From Hydractinia symbiolongicarpus (lineage: Eukaryota > Cnidaria > Hydrozoa > Anthoathecata > Hydractiniidae), in the NCBI RefSeq assembly GCF_029227915.1, contig NC_079875.1, forward strand, positions 1,984,001-2,048,000: 64,000 nucleotides of DNA, in the 5' to 3' direction. Shown here in pieces: positions 52,401 to 59,598 of this stretch. Under the pieces are notes generated by a model. It was not told where the DNA came from. It saw only the letters and a list, made by a program, of their open reading frames with translations, and searched no databases. Numbering within the stretch: position 1 is the first letter of the stretch; each line of letters opens with the position of its first letter. The translations under genes and the position numbers were made by a program.

Positions 52401-53400
52401 TAAAAAATTAATTTAAAAAATCGTTCTGGAAATAAGTTTACTCGCAGGGCACTTTCTTTGTATACATTCGACTATACGGGTCAAGCCCGGGATTTACGGG
52501 AAATCGCGGGTTTTCGTTTGCCGGTGATTAAACCTCTTTCATTAAGCGTCTCATCAAAAATGAAAACATTTTTAAAAACTACAAGTCTCATGGGCTTTAG
52601 TGGTGAAATAATAATTTAAAAAATCGTTCGGGAAATGACTTTACACCCTGGGTACTTTCTTTGTATACTTTTTACTATACGGGCCGAGTCCGGGATTTAC
52701 GGGAAATCGCAGGTTTTCGTTTGCCGGCGATTAAACTTCTTTTTATCAGCGTCTCATCAAAAATGTAAACATTTTTGAAAACTACAAGTCTCATGCGTTT
52801 TAGTGGTGAAGAAATAATTTAAAAAACCGTTCGGGAAATGAGTTTACTCCCTGGGTACTTTCTTTGTATACTTTTGACTATGCGGGCCGAGTCCCGGGTT
52901 TACGGGAAATAGCGGGTTTTCGTTTGCCGGCGATTAAACTTCTTTTATTTAGCGTCTCATCAAAAATGAAAACATTTTTGAAAACTACAAGTCTCAAGCG
53001 TTTTAGTGGTGAAAAGATAATTTAAAAAATCGTTTTGGAAATGAGTTTACTCACAGGGTACTTTCTTTGTATACATTCGACTATACGGGCCAAGCCCGGG
53101 ATTTACGGGAAATCGCGGGTTTTCGTTTGCTGACGATTAAACCGCTTTCATTAAGCGTCTCATCAAAAATGAAAACATTTCTGAAAACTACAAGTCTCAT
53201 GCGTTTTAGTGGTGAAAAAATAATTTAAAAATTCGTTGGGGAAATGAGTTTACTAACTGGGTACTTTGCTTGTATACTTTTGACTATACGGGCCGAGACC
53301 GGGGTTTACGGGAAATTGCGGGTTTTCGTTTGCCGGCGATTAAACTTCTTTTATTCAGCGTCTCATCAAAAATGAAAACATTTTTAAATCTACAAGTCTC
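49465..53400 (+). repeat. Satellite with 609-bp and 1015-bp tandem duplications
   Basis: A three-monomer block repeats at 50.16-50.77 and 50.77-51.39 kb; its marker GAAAAAATTTTTAAAAAC is at 50532 and 51141, 609 bp apart. A five-monomer block repeats with the marker CTTCTTTTTATCAGCG at 51721 and 52736, 1015 bp apart. The block forms the right edge of the homogeneous core. No gene is visible. Confidence 0.75.
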
Positions 53401-55402
53401 ATGGGCTTTAGTGGTGAAATAATAATTTAAAAAATCTTTTGGGAAATGAGTTTACTCCCTGGGTACTTTCTTTGTATACTTTTGACTATACGTGCCGAGT
53501 CCAGGATTTACGGGAAATTGCAGGTTTTCGTTTGCCGGCGATTAAACTTCTTTTATTCAGCGTCTCATCAAAAATGAAAACATTTTTGAAAACTACAAGT
53601 CTCATGCGTTTTAGTGGTGAAAAAATAAATTAAAAAATCGTTCTGGAAATGAGTCTACTCACAGGGTACTTTCTTTGTATACATTCGACTATACGGGCTA
53701 AGCCCGGGATTTACGGGAAATCTCGGGTTTTCGTTTGCCAGCGATTAAACTTCTTTTATTCAGCGTCTCATCAAAAATGAAAACATTTTTGAAAACTACA
53801 AGTCTCATAGGTTTTAGTGGTGAAAAAATAATTTAAAAATTCGTTCTGGAAATGAGTGTACTCACTGGGTACTTTCCTTGTATACTTTTAACTATACGGG
53901 CCGAGTCCGGGATTTACGGGAAATCGCGGGTTTTCGTTTGCCGGCGATTAAACTTCTTTTATTCAGCGTCTCATCAAAAATGAAAACATTTTTAAAAACT
54001 ACAAGTCTCATGCGTTTTAGTGGTGAAAAAATAATTTAAAAAATCGTTCGGGAAATGAGTTTACACCCTGGGTACTTTCTTTGTATACTTTTGACTATAC
54101 GGGCCGAGTCCAAGATTTACGGGAAATTGCGGGTTTTCGTTTGCTGGCGATTAAACTTCTTTTATTCAGCGTCTAATCAAAAATGAAACCATTTTTGAAA
54201 ACTACAAGTCTCATGCGTTTTAGTGGTGAAAAAATAATTTAAAAAATCGTTCGGGAAATGAGTTTACACCCTGGGTACTTTCTTTGTATACTTTTGACTA
54301 TACGGGCCGAGTCGAGGATTTACGGGAAATCGCAGGTTTTCGTTTGCCGGCGATTAAACTTCTTTTATTCAGCGTCTCATCAAAAATAAAAACATTTTTA
54401 AAAACTACAAGTCTCATGCGTTTTAGTGGTGAAAAAATAATTTAAAAAATCGTTCGGGAAATGAGTTTACACCCTGGGTACTTTCTTTGTATACTTTTGA
54501 CTATACGGGCCGAGTCCAAGATTTACGGGAAATTGCGGGTTTTCGTTTGCTGGCGATTAAACTTCTTTTATTCAGCGTCTCATTAAAAATGAAAACATTT
54601 TTAAAAACTACAAGTCTCATAGGTTTTAGTGGTGAAAAAATAATTTAAAAATTCGTTCTGGAAATGAGTGTACTCACTGGGTACTTTCCTTGTATACTTT
54701 TAACTATACGGGCCGAGTCCGGGATTTACGGGAAATCGCGGGTTTTCGATTGCCGGCGATTAAACTTCTTTTATTCAGCGTCTCATCAAAAATAAAAACA
54801 TTTTTAAAAACTACAAGTCTCGTGGGCTTTAGTGGTGAAAAAATAAAATAAAAATTCGTTCTGGAAATGAGTTTACTTACAGGGTACTTTCTTTGTATAC
54901 ATTCGACTATACGGGCCAAGCCCGGGATTTACGGGAAATTGCAGGTTTTCGTTTACAGGCGATTAAACTTCTTTTATTCAGCGTCTCATCAAAAATGAAA
55001 ACATTTTTGAAAACTACAAGTCTCATGCGTTTTAGTGGTGAAAAAATAAATTAAAAAATCGTTCTGGAAATGAGTTTACTCAGAGGGTACTTTCTTTGTA
55101 TACATTCGACTATACGGGCCAAGCCCGGGATTTACGGGAAATCTCGGGTTTTCGTTTGCCGGCGATTAAACCTCTTTCATTGAGCGTATCATCAAAAATG
55201 AAAACATTTTTGAAAACTACAAGTCTCATGCGTTTTAGTGGTGAAAAAATAATTTAAAAAATCGTTAGGGAAATGAGTTTACTCCCTGGGTACTTTCTTT
55301 GTATACTTTTGACTATACGGGCCGAGTCCAAGATTTACGGGAAATCGCAGGTTTTCGTTTGCCGGCGATTAAACTTCTTTTATTCAGCGTCTCATCAAAA
55401 AT
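53400..55402 (+). repeat. Five-monomer HOR (A-B-C-D-E) upstream of the retrotransposon
   Basis: Monomers near 53439 (AAATCTTTTGGG, GTCCAGG), 53642 (TTACTCACAGG-like), 53845 (GAGTGTACTCACTGG), 54047 (GTCCAAGATT with GCTGGCG) and 54250 (GTCGAGG) follow the same order as the repeat at 61.5-64 kb. A rearranged D-C-type pair follows before the LINE boundary at 55402. Confidence 0.65.
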
Positions 55403-55550
55403 TTAATTTGATTTTTGATTTTGATTTTCTCTTTATTTAACGTCGATAGATACAATAGTATTTAAATAACTAATTTAAATCGACAACAAAAGGTAAAACA
55501 AGGCAAACAGCGATAAAAAATAAGAAAAATAAATAAATAAATAAGTAAAG
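55403..55550 (-). other. LINE 3' UTR with short tandem-repeat tail
   Basis: 148 bp from the ORF2 stop (TAA, 55553-55551) to the satellite. On the coding strand it contains an ATTT microsatellite (55527-55544), an AAATAAAG segment near 55430-55440 that could act as a polyadenylation signal, and a terminal run of three to four imperfect ATCAAA/AAAATCA units (about 55405-55427). There is no poly(A) tail. CR1/L2 elements characteristically end in short tandem repeats. Six-base inverted arms GTCGAT (55442-55447) and ATCGAC (55479-55484) could form a weak stem with a loop of about 31 nt. Confidence 0.7.
55527..55544. repeat. (AAAT)n microsatellite in the LINE 3' UTR
   Basis: Four and a half perfect AAAT units on the + strand, immediately downstream of the ORF2 stop when read on the coding strand. 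Confidence 0.85.
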
Positions 55551-58403
55551 TTAAAATATGTATGGTATATCCATGCATATTTGACAGGTGCAAACATCAC
55601 CTTCCCAAAATTTTATTGAGCTACGGAAGGCTTCGAGAGAAGGAGCATTCTTTGTAGCGTCAGGCACAGATATCCATAGCTTCCCTGCAATATTTGATAA
55701 AGTATTTAAGCCATAGTACGTTGTCCGACAAGTTGGTCGCCTGATCAAATTAAAGCAACGAAGGTTGTACTTGTTTTCCCTAACAGAAAATATCTCGTTC
55801 ATATATAGAGGTGACAATCCATTTAAAAATTTGTAAACCTCTTTCATTAAATTCTGTAAATTGATGATGTGAATATTTTTAACATTACATAAGGATAAAA
55901 GTTCATCGTAATTGCCATTTATATCGTCCTGTATGATTCTTAGACAACGTTCATGAATACGATTGATTCGATTATTCGCAACTTTTCCACAAAACATCCA
56001 TACTAAGGGACAGTGAGAAAACTGAGACAAAATAAATGAATTGAAGAGAAAACGCTTCATTTTGGGTGTCAAAAAGGAAGATATCCTTTGAAGCACGTTG
56101 AGTTTCCTACTAGCCTTATTACAGATGTTTTTCACATGCGAATGAAAGTTTAGTCTTGAGTCAATCGTAACACCAAGAAGCACTACAGACAATTTACACG
56201 CAATTTTCAAATGGTTAAATATCAAACTTTCATCGTGATGACCTAATACAATATATTGATACTTTTTCAAATTTATTGCTAAGTAATTTTCATAAAACCA
56301 ATTATTAACTATGACCAAATTAGTAAGCAGTGTTTGTTTTACATCTTCTAATGAATTTTCACAAGCATATAAGGTGTTATCATCTACAAAGTTACAAAGG
56401 GATGATTGAATAATGAACCAGAATAAATCGTTTATAGAATAATTGAAGAAAGGAGGTCCTAAGATTGATCCTTGTGGAACTCCAACTTGAAGAGGAAGCC
56501 ATTCGCTAAAAGAAGAATTTATTCTGGTTCTCTGAAAACGATTTTTCAAGTATGAGTGAATAAATAATAAAGAAGATTCAGAAAAACCATAGGCATGCAG
56601 CTTTGCAATAAGCAAATCATGATTGATAGTATCAAAAGCTTTTGAAAGGTCCATTAGCACTGCTCCAACTACACCCTTATTATCAAGTGTGCTTTTCCAT
56701 TGTTCAATCATTCGAATGAGAGCATATTGTGTATTATAACCCTTTCTGAAGCCTGATAGATGAGGGCTGAGTTTGTCATGCATAAAAGTGTGCATTTGAT
56801 TAAGAATAATTCTTTCAAAAACCTTTGATAAACAGGGAAGCAAGCTAACAGGTCTATATTTCTCCTTATCATTACAGTCACCCTTCTTAAAAACAGGTAT
56901 AACCTCTGCAAGTTTTAAATCATCAGGAAAAATATTAGACTGTAAACAAAAATTTATAATATTAGTGAGGATAGGAACAAAGATATGAATAAACTTTTTC
57001 AACATAAAAACTGGAAAATCACCACTAACAGAAGATTTCTTTGCATCCATGTCTTTGATGACTTTGAGAACATCAGGCTGTTCAACCAGCGAAAAATAGA
57101 ACTTTTCATCATAACCCACATTTTCACGAATTTTCAAAATACTGATGTGATTAGTATACGAGTGGATTGCATCGTGAATGGTTGCTGTATGTCTATCATC
57201 GTTTGGTTTGATTGGTAAATTTTTCGTGATGTTGGTGTAATATTCATTGAAGATTTTGCATAATTTTTGTTCGTCGGTGACTATCTTTTCTTTCTCGATT
57301 AAGATAATTTTGTTGGTGTTATAACTAACGTTTGAAAACAATGGCTTAACAGACTTCCAGAACTTTTTATTATCAGTAATGCTTGTCATACGTAAACCCT
57401 TGAAATACGAACGTCTGGTTTTTCGTAATAAGGAAACACAGTAGTTTCTCTGTCTAGTGAAGTTGGACCAATTTTCTTTTGATCGTGATTTGTTATATAT
57501 GCGACGAAGTTTGGATCTGTGCATAATAGCTTTGCGAAGCTTCTTGGTGATAAAAGGTGCGTTATTGAATCTTAGTATTTTCTTTTTCAATGGTGCAAAA
57601 TGGTTTAGCGTAGACGTGATGCATAAATTGAATTGGTTAAAGTCGTAATTATTCTCAAGTAATTTCAAAAAGTTCATTGATAATGTTCTTTCAAAATCAA
57701 AGTAGTCAATTTTGTTGTAATTTCTGTAGTGTTTCACAATTGGGTCGCCTTTAATCACGTTCATTCTCATCACACTTCCAACAAATAAATGGCAATCTGA
57801 TATGCCAGTTTCGATTGTTACACTATTTTTAAAGAAATTTGGTTGATTTGTTAATATGTGATCAATGCAAGAAGGCGAAGTACTTGACTTAAAGCAGGTT
57901 GGTGATTTGATTAGTCTATGGAGGTCGTATGTTGAAATGAAGTTATCGAAATCTGTGTCACTTATTTCCATGTTTAAATCACCCATAATTATGATGTTTT
58001 CGTGATAGTTGAGATGTGAAATCAATACATTTGCGATTTGAGTTAAAAAGTAGTAATTTTTTTGTAACGGTGGTTTATATGCACCGATTAAAAGCCATTT
58101 GCGTTTTCGAAGATTTATTTCGACAACTAAAACTTCGATATCATCCGGTAAAGTATATTTTCGCAACACTTTGAAGGGAATATTTTCATTTATATAGAGT
58201 AAAATACCGCCACCATGTCCATTTCTATCTTTCCTCAGAATTGCGTAATTATCTAACTTAAATTGAGCATCAGTGAACGATTCATCTATTTTCGTTTCAG
58301 TTAGAAGCAGAACATCAATATTGTGCTTGAAAGTTAAATCAATTGCTTCGAACTTGTTTCGCAACGAGTTTACGTTCAAATGACCGACTATCAAGTTACA
58401 CAT
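55551..58403 (-). CDS. LINE ORF2: APE-type endonuclease and reverse transcriptase
   Basis: 950 intact codons. The endonuclease spans about residues 1-210: GHLNVNS (7-13), TETKID with Glu36, GGG (64-66), MGDLN with Asp142 and Asn144, CIDHI with Asp181-His182, and SDCH with Asp203 and His205. It nicks target DNA to prime reverse transcription. The reverse transcriptase spans about 480-760: VIPVFKKGD (501-509), YRPVSLLP (517-524), GFRKGYNTQYAL (551-562), motif A LMDLSKAFD with Asp585, GVPQGSILGP (641-650), and the catalytic FVDD box with Asp674-Asp675. The C-terminus has a CxCxxC cluster (938-943) as in CR1-like elements. There is no RNase H. Odd points: FVDD where FADD is usual, and PPFFNYSINDL where the family normally has a PLLF-type segment. 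The start is the first ATG, but the frame is open for 33 codons upstream and the Met lies only a few residues before the first endonuclease motif, so the natural N-terminus may be longer. Confidence 0.93.
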   Translation of the reverse strand: MCNLIVGHLNVNSLRNKFEAIDLTFKHNIDVLLLTETKIDESFTDAQFKLDNYAILRKDRNGHGGGILLYINENIPFKVLRKYTLPDDIEVLVVEINLRKRKWLLIGAYKPPLQKNYYFLTQIANVLISHLNYHENIIIMGDLNMEISDTDFDNFISTYDLHRLIKSPTCFKSSTSPSCIDHILTNQPNFFKNSVTIETGISDCHLFVGSVMRMNVIKGDPIVKHYRNYNKIDYFDFERTLSMNFLKLLENNYDFNQFNLCITSTLNHFAPLKKKILRFNNAPFITKKLRKAIMHRSKLRRIYNKSRSKENWSNFTRQRNYCVSLLRKTRRSYFKGLRMTSITDNKKFWKSVKPLFSNVSYNTNKIILIEKEKIVTDEQKLCKIFNEYYTNITKNLPIKPNDDRHTATIHDAIHSYTNHISILKIRENVGYDEKFYFSLVEQPDVLKVIKDMDAKKSSVSGDFPVFMLKKFIHIFVPILTNIINFCLQSNIFPDDLKLAEVIPVFKKGDCNDKEKYRPVSLLPCLSKVFERIILNQMHTFMHDKLSPHLSGFRKGYNTQYALIRMIEQWKSTLDNKGVVGAVLMDLSKAFDTINHDLLIAKLHAYGFSESSLLFIHSYLKNRFQRTRINSSFSEWLPLQVGVPQGSILGPPFFNYSINDLFWFIIQSSLCNFVDDNTLYACENSLEDVKQTLLTNLVIVNNWFYENYLAINLKKYQYIVLGHHDESLIFNHLKIACKLSVVLLGVTIDSRLNFHSHVKNICNKASRKLNVLQRISSFLTPKMKRFLFNSFILSQFSHCPLVWMFCGKVANNRINRIHERCLRIIQDDINGNYDELLSLCNVKNIHIINLQNLMKEVYKFLNGLSPLYMNEIFSVRENKYNLRCFNLIRRPTCRTTYYGLNTLSNIAGKLWISVPDATKNAPSLEAFRSSIKFWEGDVCTCQICMDIPYIF

Positions 58404-58505
58404 GTTACTGCGACGTAGAGTGAAAATATCATATGTTGAATCAAAAGTATCTGAGGCAGTGTTCGGTGGATCTGTGTCGTAAATTTCGACAGGTTTTTTG
58501 TGTCA
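58404..58505 (-). other. ORF1-ORF2 junction: single in-frame TGA followed by an open leader
   Basis: The stop of the restored-frame ORF1 (TGA, 58505-58503) and the ORF2 ATG (58403) are in the same frame, with 33 sense codons between them and no other stop. The base after TGA is C, giving TGAC, the stop context known to be most prone to readthrough in eukaryotes. The leader reads HKKPVEIYDTDPP and ends FTLRRSN just before the ORF2 Met. ORF2 could therefore be made by readthrough, by reinitiation about 100 nt downstream, or from the annotated ATG. The sequence does not decide which. Confidence 0.6.
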
Positions 58506-58629
58506 ATCCTCAATCACCTGTAGAAAGTTCCGAGACAATATTGAAGTCCCTTTCATATTTAGGTGAAGGCGACTTCTATTCAAATGCAAGTCGGGGTTTA
58601 TATTATCATTATTGATAAAGCCGATGTTT
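58503..58629 (-). pseudogene. ORF1 C-terminal remnant in the shifted frame
   Basis: Immediately after the six-T run at 58627-58632 (six A on the coding strand), the -1 frame stays open to a TGA at 58505-58503. It reads NIGFINNDNINPDL and then LNRSRLHLNMKG, which is what the end of an SGNH domain in LINE ORF1 looks like, with the candidate catalytic His codon at 58565-58563. This supports loss of one A from an ancestral seven-A run. The fragment is about 42 codons and has no start of its own. It lies in the same frame as ORF2, separated from it by the TGA. Confidence 0.78.
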
Positions 58630-59584
58630 TTTGTTCGCAAAGATGAGCGAGAGATTTGTTGACTGCCATCACCTTTTCATTTAGTCTGTCTTTTCGTTGA
58701 ATTATGCCCGATATCATTACATTATTTTCACCAGATTTCAATTTAATAGCCAATTTTACTATGTTTTGAGCAATTTGATCGGTTTCGATTCTATTAAGAT
58801 CGTTAGTGCCACAATGAATAATAATGTTATCGGGAGACATGTTCGTAGTTGGTATTGCGTAACTTTCCATGCATTTAGTCGTGGCTCCAGAGAAGGATTT
58901 CACTATAATCTTGTTCTCGTTTGAAGAAAGTTTCCAGCCCTTCACTTCTTTTACAATCGAGTCTCCAATTATTTGCGTAACTTTAGATTTTTTGTCAGAT
59001 CTCCTTCGCGGCGTTTTATGCGGCACTTCGTTGGCAACACTATTTACATCATCCATTATTTCTTCAATGGGCAAGTTTTCAAAGCGATTTGCGTGAATAA
59101 AGGAACTCTGTTTAATGATTTTTGCCTTAACGGTGTCCTTGGGAATTGTAAAATTCTCGTTTGTCTCGCAAGATTTTAATTTGTTGAAGCTATGAGAGTT
59201 ATGTAGTATGTCGTCACGCGTTGATGATTTCGTCGCTAATAACATTTGTATCATTTCATTTTTGGCATTTACTTCCTTTTCCAAAAATAAAATCCTTTCC
59301 TCCAACACACTAAACATTTTATTACTATCCCATTCAGTAGAAACGTGACGGTTTGACAGAGCAACATTTTTAACACATTCATCAAGGTAGTTTTTAAGAT
59401 CGTGTATTAGCTCACCTTTCATTTTTTGTAAGTTGATGTTTGAATACATGCGGTCTATAAACGATTCATCACTTTCTTTAACTCCATTTCTTTCAAGAAT
59501 TATAGGAATATCTGAAGTCGAGCTAATTTTACGAAGTGGTGTATCAATGAATTCTACAATTGGTGTATTAGTTAAATTTTCCAT
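58598..59584 (-). CDS. LINE ORF1 protein, SGNH-esterase-like, C-terminally truncated by frameshift
   Basis: 328 codons from the ATG at 59584. The frame stays open further upstream into the satellite, but those residues are satellite shadow, so I take the first ATG inside the element. Residues about 88-118 look like a coiled coil (SVLEERILFLEKEVNAKNEM). Residues 191-201 are basic (TPRRRSDKKSK). From about 204 there is an SGNH-hydrolase-like domain: GDS at 207-209 with Ser209 as candidate nucleophile, SGATT at 232-236 with Gly233, and HCGTNDLN at 257-264 with Asn261. The last nine residues after CEQK are out of frame relative to the family and end early. ORF1 proteins of this group bind element RNA and assist retrotransposition; the esterase's role is unsettled. 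This copy lacks the catalytic His segment, so it is probably non-functional unless slippage restores the frame. Confidence 0.8.
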   Translation of the reverse strand: MENLTNTPIVEFIDTPLRKISSTSDIPIILERNGVKESDESFIDRMYSNINLQKMKGELIHDLKNYLDECVKNVALSNRHVSTEWDSNKMFSVLEERILFLEKEVNAKNEMIQMLLATKSSTRDDILHNSHSFNKLKSCETNENFTIPKDTVKAKIIKQSSFIHANRFENLPIEEIMDDVNSVANEVPHKTPRRRSDKKSKVTQIIGDSIVKEVKGWKLSSNENKIIVKSFSGATTKCMESYAIPTTNMSPDNIIIHCGTNDLNRIETDQIAQNIVKLAIKLKSGENNVMISGIIQRKDRLNEKVMAVNKSLAHLCEQKTSALSIMII

Positions 59585-59598
59585 GCTGCTTGAAAATG

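Larger units (their letters stand above)
1..55402 (+). repeat. 203-bp satellite DNA array, left block (about 273 monomers)
   Basis: Head-to-tail tandem array, all monomers in one orientation. The period is 203 bp, seen for example in the GGGAAATGAG landmark at 31 and 234. One representative monomer has 41 G and 35 C (37% GC). Recognisable blocks in order are CGTTCGGGAAATGAGTTTAC, CCCTGGGTACTTTC, TATACGGGCC, GGGATTTACGGGAAATCGC, TTTTCGTTTGCCGGCGATTA, AGCGTCTCATCAAAAATG, ACTACAAGTCTCATG and an AT-rich linker ending in TAATTTAAAAAAT. Type A and type B monomers and their hybrids are mixed. Most length variants are single-base indels. The unit length is close to a nucleosome repeat, as is common for satellites; a centromeric or heterochromatic role is inference. 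Confidence 0.97.
55403..59598 (-). mobile_element. CR1/L2-type non-LTR retrotransposon (LINE), nearly full coding length
   Basis: The only non-satellite DNA in the window, about 4.2 kb, read on the minus strand (5' end near 59598, 3' end at 55403). Order: very short leader, ORF1 with coiled coil and SGNH-esterase-like domain, ORF2 with endonuclease and reverse transcriptase, 3' UTR of about 148 bp, and a short tandem-repeat tail. An ORF1 esterase domain together with APE endonuclease plus RT, without RNase H, is characteristic of the CR1/L2 group. The satellite on both sides is in register. AAAT at 55399-55402 and 59599-59602 may be a 4-bp target-site duplication. Only about 14 bp precede the first ORF1 ATG, so 5' truncation is likely. 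No second copy is present here. Confidence 0.93.

Noticed and set aside
1-55402. Hammerhead ribozyme in the satellite
   Set aside because: Some monomers read GTCTGATGGG followed by GAAA, and the minus strand has TTGATGAG with a later CGAAA. Neither has the full CTGANGA core or a complementary stem II, and the near-match comes from a variant in only some monomers.
55403-59598. LTR retrotransposon or viral integration as the source of the RT gene
   Set aside because: There are no terminal repeats, protease, integrase or RNase H. The APE endonuclease plus RT order and the tandem-repeat tail identify a LINE.
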